Below, one piece after another: positions 1 through 11,045 of a stretch of DNA of 64,000 nt. Position 1 is the stretch's first letter. Every line of letters starts with the position of its first letter. The position numbers were made by a program, and so were the translations under genes. The notes below the pieces were generated by a model. It was not told the origin of the DNA and searched no databases. It was given only the letters and a program-made list of their open reading frames with translations. The DNA lies in assembly GCA_963693085.1 (NCBI GenBank), contig OY856411.1:64663001-64727000 (forward strand). The letters are read 5' to 3'. The DNA comes from Alisma plantago-aquatica. Taxonomy: Eukaryota; Streptophyta; Magnoliopsida; Alismatales; Alismataceae.

Positions 1-330
1 CATTATTGGATTCATAAAACCCTAAGGCTGTGTTACGTACGCAACCTTATCTTATTCCTGTCTGGAATGCAATTTTAATATCCATATGCCCAATTTCATA
101 GTCTTTCAAATTCCATCATCAAGCATGATCCTTTCTCTAAATGTCATCCATTTCAATCTTAACTCTTGGTACTCAATTGCACTTATGGGTTTTATCCCAA
201 TCAAGTTCTACCATAAGGTTATACCTTTATTGGTTCACATGGAAGTCATTTTGGATCTGATGGCATTAAACCATAACTCAAAATCTGGTTCCTCAACATC
301 ATCTAGATTATTGGCTCATCATTTGACCAA
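1..330 (-). pseudogene. Element A reverse transcriptase N-terminal fragment
   Basis: Minus-strand translation gives scattered matches to the start of a copia reverse transcriptase. In order these are DVEEPDFELWFNAIRSKM, then WNLIGIKPI, then DYEIGHMDIKIAF. The last corresponds to the usual Y.YEIWQMDVKTAFLNG block that carries the first catalytic Asp. The blocks are separated by stops and frame changes, and the middle of the domain is missing. The rest of RT would lie beyond base 1. The assignment rests on the order of these blocks downstream of gag on the same strand. Confidence 0.5.
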
Positions 331-1290
331 TTCATCACCTAGATATATGAGGTGTATCTATTACATAAGGATCTTTGAGAACCCACAACACTTGTGATTC
401 TTAATCTCCTTTATTTAGTATAAGCATTTTCTTTTAGAAGAATTCTAGAAGGTTAGTTATTTGATGATCATGCTCTAACTATTTAGAGTATGATTCCTTG
501 TTTGATTTAGACATCACTATGCATTAATCATGAGTCTTGTATAATACATTATCATAATAACTCACAAGGACCTCAAACATTTGGTTTAAGTATCCCATTC
601 ATTGATCACATCAAAAAGTTAATACTTTTACCAAGTTTGTACTTCATTTATGATATTGAACACTTACAAGATATTCATATTGGTATTTCAATAGATACCA
701 TCTGAAGCATTAGCATTTATTCCAATAGGTATATAAATACATCAATATGTATTATACCTAATAGAATAGTCATTATCCTACTACATCTAGTGAAGATTGA
801 CTTGTCATCATGCCCATGATATTCATATCTCTTAATGGTTGGCCTATCCATCAACATGGAAGCTAGAAATGAATTTCTCATGATAATGCTAATTAATTGT
901 TTGAGTCATCAATAACTTTTAGGTATCATTTTATCTTATGCATACCAAGTACCACAAGATAAATAAGGCATTTCCACAAAAGATCATATCTTTAAAATTG
1001 AAACATCAACTTTATTGATAAACATCCTTGTCAATACAAGATGCAAAAATAAAGTGTTTCTATTTATTGGAAATAATGAATAACTCTATTACATGCCCTT
1101 TGGGCTGAAATAAACTGAAATGTACTCCTATCTATGGTAGCAACACTTGCTCCAATGATGAGTGCTCATTATCGGTCCTTTCACAAAGGCCATCATTTCT
1201 TTTCAGATCATGTATATCGTATATGTCAGATCTATGTCTTAGTATAATATACCTCTGATTAAAGAAGTGTTTCAAGTTTAATTTAGGATA
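331..1290 (-). pseudogene. Element A protease/integrase interval, strongly decayed
   Basis: This stretch lies where protease and integrase should be in element A. I see only one suggestive block, a minus-strand GYLNQMFEVL around 560-600, resembling the GGEYLSQEF block after the second catalytic Asp of copia integrases. The interval is about 1 kb, shorter than an intact protease plus integrase, and every frame has many stops. It has probably lost material by deletion. No protease DTG motif is visible. Confidence 0.3.
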
Positions 1291-1332
1291 CCTGAGGTGG
1301 AGACTTCCATCCCCTCCTTCTTCTTCTTTTTT

Positions 1333-2145
1333 TCATCTAGATAGAGAGGGAAATTTCTCCTCTAATTCCTGGCTCTTGACAATGGTGACATTTGCCTCCC
1401 TTGTTCACCCCTCCTTTAGCCTTGAGAGCTGAAGATGACTTGGGTTGTTGGCTAGCATCAGAACCCTTCTTTGCTTTGCCCTTGACCTTGGCTTTAGACT
1501 TACCCTTCTTTCTACTGATCAACATCACATATTTGGGTTTGTCTTTCTTCATATGTGCCTCGACTGTCCTCAACATGCCCAACAACTATGTCAACGGCTT
1601 ATCAAAGTTGTTCATGCTGTAGTTCATCACAAACTGACTGTAAGATTCTGGCAACAATTGTAGTATCACATCAGTAGCCAACTCTTGGCTCAGATGGAAT
1701 CCCAGTCTTGTCAGATTCTCCACATACCCAATCATCTTGAGTGTGTGAGGACCAACTAGATCTCCTTCTATCATGACGTACTTGAACAATGTCCTTGAGA
1801 CATCATATCTCTCTTTCTGTGCTTGGTCTTGATACATGTTCTTGAGATGTTGAACCATCTCAATGACGTCCATGTTCTCATGTTGTATCTGCAACTCCTA
1901 GTTCATTGAGCACAACATCAAGCACTTCACATCAATGACATCTTCAGTATGCTTCCTGTAAGCATCCCTTTCTGCCTTTGGTGTGATGGGAGCGAGTTCC
2001 TCTGGCACTGTACTAGGACATAGATCTTTCACTCTTGAGTGAGAACAATTCTCAATGTCCTAAACCAATCATGGAAACTAGTCTCATTCAGCTTGTCCTT
2101 CTCAAGGACCGATCGCAATGAAAAGTTATTGTTATTGACAGCCAT
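1333..2145 (-). pseudogene. Element A gag polyprotein (Angela-type)
   Basis: Gag forms the particle that packages element RNA. The start at 2145 gives MAVNNNNFSLRSVLEKDKLN, a typical Angela-type N-terminus, followed by FHDWFRTLRIVL. The open piece 1586-1894 carries LGFHLSQELATDVILQLLP and MNNFDKPL, and 1337-1585 carries a Lys-rich tail and a zinc knuckle beginning CHHCQEPG. A stop separates the N-terminal piece near 2029, and further frame breaks follow near 1900 and 1585. After the knuckle the frame ends at 1337. Element B holds the same gag in the same orientation at 21799-22460. Confidence 0.75.
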
Positions 2146-3422
2146 TTGTTCTACAAAAAGGAAATATGCAAATTTAGTCCAAAACTCTTTTTGACTTAAT
2201 TTGATTGATTTGAAAATTTTGACGATATCATTAGGCATTTAATTAATTATCACTCCCACTATTTTTTTCAAATTGATAGCCCTCACCATCAATTCGAAAG
2301 ATTGTAGTGTATAACCTTCTAGTGAGCCAAGATCCAAAAGAATTGAATTATTACCTGGCTAACTCCAGCATCCATAACCAATTATTAGGTAGGTAACACT
2401 TACCAATTGCATCATATGCAACTCTTAGATAGATGACATGTGCAACTCTTTGCCATGAACATCTCCATGTCTCTAAGTGCTTAATCTCATTAAGATCACT
2501 TAGTTAAGCCCGACCCAAAAGCCAACATGATAGAAGTGCACCCCGCTTGGTGGGTCCACACAACTACCATCACACTTCCATGAGATAGACAACGCACCAC
2601 TCTTAGGATGCCTATGCTTTTTGATCAAGATTTCATGTGTGTTGCTTATGGAAAGCATCTAAGACTTAATATTATATTGAGGGGTTTTAATATGCTTATA
2701 TATGCGTATATGAATCCAATCACCACATATATAGTACATATCATATACATGCTATATCCCACAACGAAAACATGCAATAATAATAAAGTAATGATTATGG
2801 TCATCCTCCTGTAATTCCTTGAGCCACAAGGAATTATGGTCATCTAGGTCTACATCACATGCAACATGTTACTGATGAAGATCTTGTGCTTAGGCCGTTC
2901 CGGGTTTGATCATCCTGTCACACGACTGATCGGATTGCCTCCTGGTTGGTTGGTTGGTTGGTTGGTTGTCTCCAACTGATCGTCTGGCTCCTCCAGACGG
3001 TCGGTTCATCAGGTCATCTCGCTCCTCGTCAGGCCACCAGCTACACCATCAATCAGTTGTCTCGGTCAACCATCCGATCAGTTGGCACCTCTAGTTGATT
3101 GTCTTGCACATCCAGCTGCTTGTCTGGGTGCCCACCAGTCTTTGACGTTATAGGAAATAAAACTATCCTACTTTTACATAAACTTTGGGAAACCCCGAGT
3201 TACATTCGGGGGGATCAAAGGTAGAAGAGAATCTCGAGTTATCTCAAATTATATCAAGAAAAGAAGAAGAGGGCTCAGTGCGTAGATCGAGAGAAAACAA
3301 CCACAACAAACCAAGAATGCACATAGGGGTTTATAGGCCATAACTATACTACACATCCACCATCAAAATTGTTTTGAGTGATGCGTACCGTTTACATATA
3401 TATACCATATCATATATGTATA
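2146..3422 (-). other. Element A untranslated leader, proximal part
   Basis: This non-coding stretch lies between gag and the LINE insertion. It aligns with element B at about 22461-23700: both contain a stretch around CTAGTGAGCCAAGATCCA and a GCCACAAGGAATTA block. At 2941-2968 there is a run of TTGG units. From about 2890 to 3140 it holds scattered GATCGG/GGTCGGTTCA-type motifs that also occur in both Angela LTRs. The leader resumes beyond the LINE at 18511. Confidence 0.6.
3412..3422. repeat. LINE target-site duplication, copy 1
   Basis: TATATGTATAT here is repeated at 18512-18522 on the other side of the LINE. It sits directly against the LINE poly(A) tail, seen as T8 at 3423-3430. Because the sequence is AT-rich, the exact length is uncertain by a few bases. 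Confidence 0.6.
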
Positions 3423-3450
3423 TTTTTTTTAAATAAGTTGGGAGGCAATC

Positions 3451-4098
3451 TTATTCATCCTGTCCCCCCTTGCGAGCCAAATTAAGCAAATTACACTCAC
3501 TAAGTAAGCATGCAGAACTAAACATGGTAGTACTACTACCATTACACATATCATTAAGTAAGAGATCAAGGATCTTGGTGGGGGGTTGTCCATACTCGGA
3601 GTACCCCTGGTTGTTTTTTTGGTGATACTTGGCCAACATGTCAGCTACCATATTAGTCTCTCTCCCCTTGTACACTACCTCCCAGTCAGGTTTCATCTTC
3701 CTTCGGATGCGATGAATTTGCTTGGCATATCTGGGGTTGGTCTCTAGCGCTTGATGAATCATGCTAACGGCCTTCAGGGAATCCGACTGAACTGTGATTC
3801 TGGGTATCTTGTTATTAGTAGCGAGTTCAATCGTGAGGCTGATGGTCTCAAGTTCTCCCTCAATGACGTAATTAGTGTGGATCTTGTCAGCAGCACCGCC
3901 AATCCACTTCCCGGAGCTATTCCTTGCTACCATCACAACAACAGCCACCCCCTTTTTGACAGCAACATCGACATTGAGTTTGATGGAGTCAGGGTCTGGC
4001 TTCCTCCATTTGTTGATGGTCTTCTGCTTATCAGAGGTCTCTTCCTGATGCTGCAGATCGCTGTGCAGGTCGACGTCTCTTCTAATCCATCTGATCAA
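3451..4098 (-). pseudogene. LINE RNase H domain (RVT_3 type)
   Basis: The 215-residue open frame is the C-terminal RNase H of the LINE ORF2 protein, which degrades the RNA of the RNA/DNA hybrid. The stretch WRKPDPDSIKLNVDVAVKKG starts the domain with the first catalytic Asp in LNVDVA. GELETISLTIEL gives the Glu, and VQSDSLKAVSMI gives the second Asp. NMVADMLAKY corresponds to the NxVADxLA block near the last acidic residue. The frame starts slightly inside the upstream zf-RVT region and overlaps it by a few bases. The frame itself is unbroken, but ORF2 as a whole is not. Confidence 0.8.
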
Positions 4099-4839
4099 CT
4101 GGTCTGGGTGTGGCGGGCAGCTGTCAAATACATGCTTGTTTCTAGCATTCCAGATGTGCCAACACGTAATGAAGAATCTGCATACTTCCTCCTCATCTTG
4201 CTTGAGGTTGTCTTGGATCCAAGCTTTACCGTCAGTAGCTCTGAAGAATTGTGGTTGGCTGCTATCGCCGAAGATGGTGGTCTAGATTTGTCTGGCTGGC
4301 GTGTAGTCCCGCAACGCATAGACCAAGGACTCCTCATCAGCAGTGCACCTAAGACAGCGGCTCGACGATGCCATTTGACATTTCACCCACTTACTATTTG
4401 TGAGAATAGCGTCGTGTAACATGAGCCAAGTGAAGGATTAGATCTTTGCTGATAAAGGGATCTTCTAGATCCTACTCCAGCTCCCAGGGGTGTTAATCCC
4501 TTTACCTTCCCTCAACTTGCAATTGACTGATTTGGTTGTATACTCGCCATTCTGGGTGTGAAGCCACACACATATGTCCTTGTCATCTCCTGTAGTTGGA
4601 GGTTTCAGATATGTGATTGACTGCACAAGGTTGTCAGGGATCCACTCGTAGAGAAAATCAGTGTCCCAGTCGTCTTCCCCGATAGCTACACTAGCTACCT
4701 TGAGATCGAGTAAGTCATTTGGGATGGGTTTGAGCACATAATCCTTTAGTATAGTTCCATTTCTCCACCAGCTATCAGTCCAAAAACTAGTGTCTTGGCC
4801 ATCCATCGGGACCATGTATGAGTTTTCAATATTGAAAGC
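4095..4839 (-). pseudogene. LINE ORF2 zf-RVT region between RT and RNase H
   Basis: The piece 4465-4815 contains FWTDSWWRNGTILKD and later WLHTQNGEYTTKSVN, the usual W...G.ft.ksay pattern of the zf-RVT domain in plant L1 elements. The next piece, 4095-4337, ends in a block read on the minus strand as FFITCWHIWNARNKHVF, which normally precedes RNase H. Stops near 4465 and a frame change near 4340 break the region. Nucleic-acid binding is the presumed role from family knowledge. Confidence 0.65.
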
Positions 4840-5092
4840 TTAACCTGCCAGTGTCTTTTGTCCAAGCTTTGAGAGACCCTTTACATCAGAGCCCCTGCAT
4901 TTCTTAAGATGTTCCCTCATGTTGGTGTTCCATATAGATTTCCTCCCACTGATTAGATCCCAACTGTGCTTGTAGAGCAATGCCAGATTCCAGTCCCTCA
5001 TGGCCTTCAGACCCAGGCCGCCATTACGTTTGTCGCAGAGAATCTTATCCCAAGCCACCAGAGCCATCAGGTGTTCTTTGTGGTTGCCCCCC
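4840..5092 (-). pseudogene. LINE reverse transcriptase, C-terminal piece after the Athila insertion
   Basis: The open piece holds ALVAWDKILCDKRNGGLGLK and NLALLYKHSWDL, the standard W..lC.Pk..GGLGlr...N.ALL.KW block following the RT fingers and palm in plant L1 proteins. Upstream it reads NHKEHL into the CCCCC duplication at 5088-5092. Beyond the Athila element the same frame continues as RFIWGG near 14235. This shows the insertion split one continuous gene. Confidence 0.8.
5088..5092. repeat. Athila target-site duplication CCCCC, copy 1
   Basis: CCCCC directly precedes the LTR starting TGACCGG at 5093. It is matched by CCCCC at 14230-14234 right after the other LTR. Both sit in a longer C run, so the exact phase is uncertain, but a 5 bp duplication is the family norm. 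Confidence 0.7.
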
Positions 5093-6897
5093 TGACCGGC
5101 CTAAATCGCGCGTACTAAAATTGGAGGCGTATTGGAGGTAGTCGAGCTTTCACATTTATAACCCGAATCCTTCTAGGCCCCCGCAACTTTGTTTACGGGG
5201 TCGAAGTAGTCATACGGGGTCGAACACAGGGACAAGGTGGGTCGTTTTGACGACTCTGAATCGGCACTTTACACTCCGGTGGGTAGAAAGAGATAGTAAA
5301 GTTCCCCAAAGGAGAACAACAAGCTGTCACGATTAAAACAAAGAAAACTATCTCCAACTGGAGTTACAAGAAAGATTTAAGGTTTTCGTCATTTAGCAGT
5401 TTTTAGGGATTTTCATGCAACAGAAATAGAAAGATAAACTAGAGCTTAAAGCAAGGTGCAAGGGATAAGACTTCAGAAAGACAAGTGGTAACAGTAACAC
5501 CCTGCACCCCTCCTCTCAGAGCGGGTGCCTCTAACCAAGCCTCAACACCCCTCTCGAGGTTGCTGGGCTTAAGTTAGAGTGGAATGATACTAACACAACT
5601 CCGTTCCGGGCACTCTCGTACTCCAGAATCGGACCAAACACTAGAGCCACAACCCAACTCTCGAAGTGGTTGTGACGGGAAAGACGATTCGGTAGCTAAG
5701 AGAAACGCGATCCAAAACATGCAAGCTAGAGTTCAGGTATCCAACACAGCAGTTACCCAATCATGAGGCACCAAGCATTAAACAAATAGCAATTAAGCAT
5801 TCCTATTTCCATAAGCAATAAGGGTCTTAATACAATGCATAAGCGAAGAATTTAAATAACAGAATTAAAGATAGATGTCGCCTTCTTGATGTAGAAGAAC
5901 GACAGACTACTGTAGCTCTCCTGCCCGATATCGGTCAGGAGCCGAGCCCGATACAGTAGTGTCGGGCGGCACCCCCCTCCCGGGCAGCGCCGACTGACGA
6001 CTGACTGTATCGCTCAAGGACCCTGGCCGATACGCTCATGTCGGGCGGCGCACCCTCTTGGGCGGCACGCATGACGGGCGAAGCGTATCGGGTTCAATAT
6101 CGTGTCGGGCAAGGAGCTACGAGTCCACTGTCGGGCACTCGTATCTCTCATCTTCGTTGGCCGATATCGACCTGCAGTGTCGCCCGGGGCAACACTAAGT
6201 GAACCATCCCCTCCCTCTCGGGATGAGGGAAAGCTCACCTAGTGTCGCCCGGTACAAGCACTGGGGCTCGATATCCTTGCTCTCGCAACTCCCTCCGAAG
6301 GTGGCTCCCCGATCTGTCTTGTCCGAACTTTCGAACTGTCTGTCCCGTCTTTTCGGCTTCCTGTAGCTGCTATTTATAGGCGGCGGTTGAAGGAGTTATG
6401 GCGCTCGAAGCGCCACGTAGCTCCTCCATACGCCGGTCGATGGATGTGGATGGACAATATAGATGCATCTTGGCGCGAGGTGCTGGCTATCGGTCACGTG
6501 GCGGGCAGCACGCCTGCCGGTGGGTAGCCGTGTCGCCCGATGAGCTAGGTCGTCGGTGCGGCTTTGGCTCCCTGTCGGGTAGAAGGTGTATCGTCTGACA
6601 CGTTCCTTTCGTACATCACCCTTCTCCGTCGAGCATCCTTGTGTCGCCCAGCCCCTGTCGGGCTGGGGTTGTATCGGGCGACAGGAAGGCCGAGGCGGGC
6701 TTAGACTTATTGTGGGCCGGAATCGGCCTTTTTGCACAAAAACGAGGAAAACTCTGTAGAAGATAGGAAAATTGGAGTAAGAGCGTTGCTTGGCCAATTT
6801 ATTGCGAAAATGCATATAAAAGAGAGGAAAATAGCAGAAAAGGGAAGTTTTGATAACGGAATAAAGGGCAAAAACATCACAAAATTTGGTGTTATCA
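5093..6897 (-). repeat. Athila 3' LTR
   Basis: This is the downstream LTR on the minus strand, TGATAACACC to CCGGTCA in element sense, 1805 bp. It pairs with the LTR at 12424-14229. The GC-rich part (about 5920-6720) is packed with TATCGGGC/TGTCGGGC motifs. A minus-strand TATA box lies at 6370-6378. The open frames seen here are GC-driven and not genes. Confidence 0.92.
6370..6378 (-). promoter_or_regulatory. TATA box in Athila 3' LTR
   Basis: The minus strand reads TATAAATAG at this point. The same box occurs in the other LTR at 13701-13709. It lies about 520 bases inside the LTR in element sense, the expected place for the U3 promoter. Confidence 0.6.
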
Positions 6898-6911
6898 ACT
6901 CCCCCAAACTT
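6898..6911 (-). other. Athila polypurine tract
   Basis: The minus strand reads AAGTTTGGGGGAGT immediately before the 3' LTR start TGATAACACC. Family knowledge gives this tract as the second-strand DNA primer, and this sequence is typical for Athila elements. It confirms the minus orientation. Confidence 0.85.
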
Positions 6912-8500
6912 AGCTTTTTGATTGTCCTCAATCAATATTTAAACTAAACTTTATTTTGTGATGCTTCTTCTTGCTTCGTAAAACTTTCAGGATAAAAGGG
7001 TAAAACAAGAATTGCGATGTCTTGGAGGTAATGTTGTCTTAATGCGAACAAAAGACCTTGCCCTACTTGCCTTATTATTTAAGTAAAAATTTTCTTCTCC
7101 ACAGCTTCAGCGAGACTTTGGTGTATGATTCCGAAGTTAGCTTCCGCACCAAACAGCTTTATTTTAAGGGCAGAAAGTTGTGTATAAGGTAGTCTAAGGC
7201 TTTTTGGGTTTTTCTTCTTGTTTCCCATCAGTCCATCCAGGTAAGGGTCCGTTAACGGGCAAGTGGTCCCTGCAGTCCAAGCCAGTTGGCTTTAGAGCAG
7301 TGATTTCACATCCTACGTACCACTGCCCCGGATCTACCATGCCTAAAGATGGGTACTTTTGGAAAACAAGTGTGTATATATATATATTTTTTCTTTTCTT
7401 TTATTGGGCACAACTCTCATGCTTTTATTCACGCTCATAAGGCTTCTTTCTCTTTTTGGGATTTTTGTTGGGTAAGGGAAAACAAAAGAGATTTTTGCTG
7501 TTCGGGTAGCTTTTTCCTTCTCCATACTCGTCTCTTAGCTGTTTGTGAGATTATTATTTTTCGAAATTTTTTTTGGCATGGCAAGGCACAATCTTTTGTT
7601 TGTTTGAGACAGCATTATCAGAAAGATATGACAGAACTTGTAACTCGTTAAGTATATAGAAAGCAAACTTTGTAAGAAGTCACAACAGGTTTTTATTATT
7701 ATTACAGCAACTTTGTACATATGCATAGGGACAGAAATTTGCAAAGGAAATATTTTTGTAAATTTTTATATGGCATGCATGCGTAGATCAGGTAAACAGG
7801 AAACTATCAGAACACATCAGATAAAAAAAGAAACCCCCAAGCGTAGAAAGCTTGAAGAGTTAAAAGTTTATGCGTAGAAAGCTTGAAGAATTAAAACTTT
7901 TATACCTCCCTCACTGGCAAATGGGTACCCCCCCCAAACTTACTCCATACTCTATCCCAGAGTAGAGAAGAAAGCAAAAGTGAGGTAAAGTTTAGCCAGT
8001 GAGGGCTAGCTTGCCGATGTGCTGCAAAAAGCTCCTACGAAGTTGTAGCATGCCATTGGGAGGTTGTCTAGCGGGTTAGCTTTGGCGATGTAGCGGTTGA
8101 GCTTGAGCGTAACCCTCAAAATTCACTTATGGTCCTCCCTTTCTCCAAATCTCCGTTGTGGACATGAACAAAAGGACTGATCATCAGTCCCTAGTTCAGT
8201 TCCCAGGAGTGTGTAGTCAGGGTGGGCCTCCTCCCTTAAGAGGACGGAACCTGAACGCCCCGAACTTGTTCGGAGGCCTTGTTCGTCGTACTCGTGCTGT
8301 CTCTGGTGATGGTCCCAAGCCACGCGAAAGACAGGCTGATAACTAGGTGACTCTTTATTAGAGCTACCAAATCAAGAAAAATCTCCCCTTTCATTGTAGT
8401 TGTCGTTTCTGCCCGACTGTTGTTGCTGATCCCCGCGCCGTGCTTGTTGGCGCGGCCGGTGGTTTGCTCCATACGAGCCATACCTGTTATTCAAATTTAA
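6912..8500 (-). other. Athila non-coding spacer between integrase and 3' LTR, distal part
   Basis: This is the long spacer seen in Athila-type elements, sometimes holding an env-like frame. I find no credible frame here. A second polypurine-like tract, AAGTTTGGGGGGGG on the minus strand, lies at about 7928-7941. Two copies of GCGTAGAAAGCTTGAAGA occur at 7840-7858 and 7872-7890. A short TA run is at 7374-7387. The rest is featureless to me. Confidence 0.5.
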
Positions 8501-8559
8501 AATTTATTCATCCGTTAGGCAAGAAAGATGAAAAGAAAAACTTATTAAAACAGGGCGAT

Positions 8560-9300
8560 AAGGGATCAGACGATACGATGTTGTCGCGCGATATGGCTCG
8601 ACGCCCGACACAGGTGTATCGGGCGATACGAGGTCACATGAAGCAAAAACATGACATCGCCGTGAGAAGTATGTCGCCTGATATGACACATCGGGGAAAA
8701 CGCTGTTGACCGGCGTGTCATGCGAAAGCATATCGGGCGATAGAAAATCTGCAGGTCATGTAAACCCGATAAGCGGCTCGATAAAAGATACTGGCATCGG
8801 GCGGCAGGGTTATCGGCCGATAAACATGTCGGTCTACAACCCTATCGAGCGACAAGCCATGTCGTTCGATAAGAAAACAACAAGCCAGCCGATACGCCTC
8901 ACACGATACAAAACCTATGCTGGGCGAGAGAAAACGTGTCGGGAAAAAGGTGTGTCGGGCTATACCTTTGCTCTCAGGAGGCATCGCCCGATACCAAGGC
9001 GAAGGCAAGATGGCCGACACACGAGCAAAAGGGGGGATCACTGCATGCGTTCCAGGTGGCAAAAAGGAGAAAATGATAGCCCGACACGGAGAACCCACCT
9101 CGCTATTTATAGCGAACCTTGGCGGGGGCAAAATGGGAAAAACATGGCGCGCGTCGGGCGTTTTAGTCACGCTGTTCCCGAGACACGTAGTCCCATCGGG
9201 CAGTCCAAGGGTCATCTGCTACCTTTGCGACGCCCGGGGCGAGGTTGCCCGATACAAGGGGTTCTGCGCCCAGCTGAGCTGCTGCCCGACACGGTAGAAA
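8560..9300. repeat. Dense TCGGGCGATA motif array in the Athila spacer
   Basis: This GC-rich stretch carries many copies of a short quasi-palindrome. Examples are GTATCGGGCGATACG at 8616-8630, TATCGGGCGATA at 8731-8742 and the perfect palindrome TATCGGCCGATA at 8811-8822. The same motif family fills the LTR GC block. A TATAAATAGC-like box, as in the LTR, occurs near 9106-9117 on the minus strand. The stretch may be a captured or duplicated LTR-like promoter block. The long + strand open frame here is a composition effect. Confidence 0.65.
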
Positions 9301-9537
9301 AACGGGCGGTCAAAAGCCAAAACTAAACCTGGGTGAAGTAAAAGGCTATTGCAGGGTAAAACATCATTGGTATAGAGAAGGGTCTCCGACCTCAGATGAT
9401 ATTACTCCTCAATACTCCGTAAAACACAGCGGTGGCCCATAAAACAAAAAGAGTCAGCACACGTGCGCATGCACTGACTCGGGCCTTATTACAGTCCATA
9501 ATGTTTGTTTTTACAAAGAAAAGAAAAGCATCCTAAT
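9301..9537. other. Athila spacer proximal part with a hairpin
   Basis: This non-coding stretch lies just downstream of the integrase stop in element sense. At 9451-9480 the arms GAGTCAG and CTGACTC flank a GC-rich loop rich in alternating GC and CA. No other feature is visible. Confidence 0.4.
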
Positions 9538-10212
9538 CTATGACTCGGGCTGCCTCCCGAGGAGCGCTGAAGTTTCCTTCGCCAGCTCGACCGGTGTAGG
9601 CTCTTCGGTTGTACCCACATCCTGCAAGTCAACCTCTGCTTTCCTGACAAAATCTTCGTCTTCATAAAACTTTTTTACTCTGTGCCCGTTCACCTTGAAA
9701 ATCTTAGTCGGATCATCTTTGTCGCGGAGCTCCATCATTCCTGATGGGTATATCTTTGACACAGTAAATGGTCCCGACCATCTTGTCTGTAATTTCCCAG
9801 GAAAAGGACGAATGGAGGACTTGAATAACAAGACCTTATCCCCTTCACTCACATCTTTTCTCCTAAGGTGGGCATCATGCCACATTTTCGTCCTTTCCTT
9901 GTAGATCTTTGCATTCTTGTAGGCATGAATCCTCAGCTCTTCGAGCTCTTGAAGCTGCAAAAACCTCTTTTCTCCTGCTTTGTCTAGGTCCATATTTAGG
10001 AACTTGATCGCCCAAAGGGCCTTGTGTTCCAATTCCAAAGGCAGGTGGCAAGATTTTCCGTATATAAGCCGGTAGGGGGTGGTTCCAATGGGCGTCTTGT
10101 AAGCAGTACGGTAGGCCCATAATGCGTCGTCAAGTTTCATAGACCAATCTTTCCGCGTGCGGTTGATAGTCTTTTCTAAGATCTGCTTGATCTGTCTGTT
10201 TGAGACCTCTAC
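9538..10212 (-). pseudogene. Athila integrase C-terminal part
   Basis: The open frame 9538-10140 begins inside integrase. It shows [17 protein letters not shown] and then [20 protein letters not shown], a signature of the Athila/Tat branch. [24 protein letters not shown] and [14 protein letters not shown] follow, and SRWSGPF-like RWSGPFTV plus [13 protein letters not shown] close the C-terminal DNA-binding region. Upstream the same frame reads [15 protein letters not shown], normally preceded by the catalytic Glu block, up to the stop at 10213. The protein ends with a natural-looking tail at 9538. It is dead because of the upstream stop. Confidence 0.85.
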
Positions 10213-10960
10213 CTACCCCGACATCTGTGGGTGGTAGGACGTAGCGATCTTATGTTTCACTCCATACTTACGTAGGAGCGCCTCAAACTGTCTTTCTCCG
10301 AAGTGCGACCCGCCGTCGCTTATTATAGTGCGCGGTACACCAAAACGGGGAAAGATGGTCTTCTCGAAAAGATTGATAACCGACTTGGCGTCGCATGTTT
10401 GGGTGGCTACCGCCTCTACCCACTTCGATACGTAGTCTACCGCCACGAGTATGTATTGATACCCCTGGGATGGTGGAAACGGCCCCATGTAATCAATCCC
10501 CCATACGTCAAATATTTCCACTTCGATCCAGCTAGCCATCGGCATTTCATTCCTCCGCCCTATATTCCCCGTTGACTGGCACTCTTTGCAAACTTTTACA
10601 AATTGTGCAACATCTTTAAATAAGGAGGGCCAGTAGAAACCTGACTGTAGCACTTTCGCCGCTGTTCTTTCGCTACCCAGGTGTCCACCATAGGGGGAGG
10701 CGTGGCATCCTTTCAGGATATCCGCAGTTTCTTCTTCCGGGATGCACCTCCTGTATAAGTTGTCAGCGCATCTTCTGAATAGGAGAGGATCATCCCAGTA
10801 ATAATTTTTTTGCATCCGCGAATAGCTTCTTCTTTTGATTGTAGGTGATGTCAGGAGGCAGCTCTCCACAAGTAAGAAAATTGCATATGTCTGCAAACCA
10901 GGGCAAACCTTCTTCTTGAGCTTCATCCAACATAAGAGCTTCGTCGGCAAAGTCGTCATC
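10213..10960 (-). pseudogene. Athila integrase zinc-binding and catalytic core
   Basis: Integrase inserts element DNA into the chromosome. The frame shows the HHCC-type region [20 protein letters not shown] followed by CKECQSTGN. The core has the first Asp in [10 protein letters not shown] and the second in [19 protein letters not shown] is followed by a stop at 10213-10215, where a Gln codon is expected just before the VEVSNRQ block, consistent with CAG to TAG. The N-terminal end of this frame overlaps another at 10790-11017, so there is also a frameshift near 10950. Confidence 0.85.
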
Positions 10961-11045
10961 GATTTGTGGCCCTCTCTGTCTCTCAGCCACTATCCTCGAT
11001 AGGTGGTCTACGACCACATTTTCCGTGCCCTTCTTGTCGATAATT
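10790..11045 (-). pseudogene. Athila RNase H to integrase connector
   Basis: The frame 10790-11017 begins VVDHLSRI, the usual NVVADHLSR block at the end of the gypsy RNase H. It continues through an acidic linker to the [18 protein letters not shown] block preceding integrase. It then goes out of frame with the integrase frame 10213-10959. Confidence 0.75.

Noticed and set aside
3751..4419. 222-codon + strand frame
   Set aside because: It is the antisense shadow of the LINE RNase H and zf-RVT region, which shows clear domain motifs on the minus strand.
8706..9326. Long + strand open frame of about 200 codons, and a 165-codon frame on the other strand
   Set aside because: It sits in the GC-rich motif array of the Athila spacer. 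Frames are open in several directions because of composition, and the text is low-complexity without a known domain.
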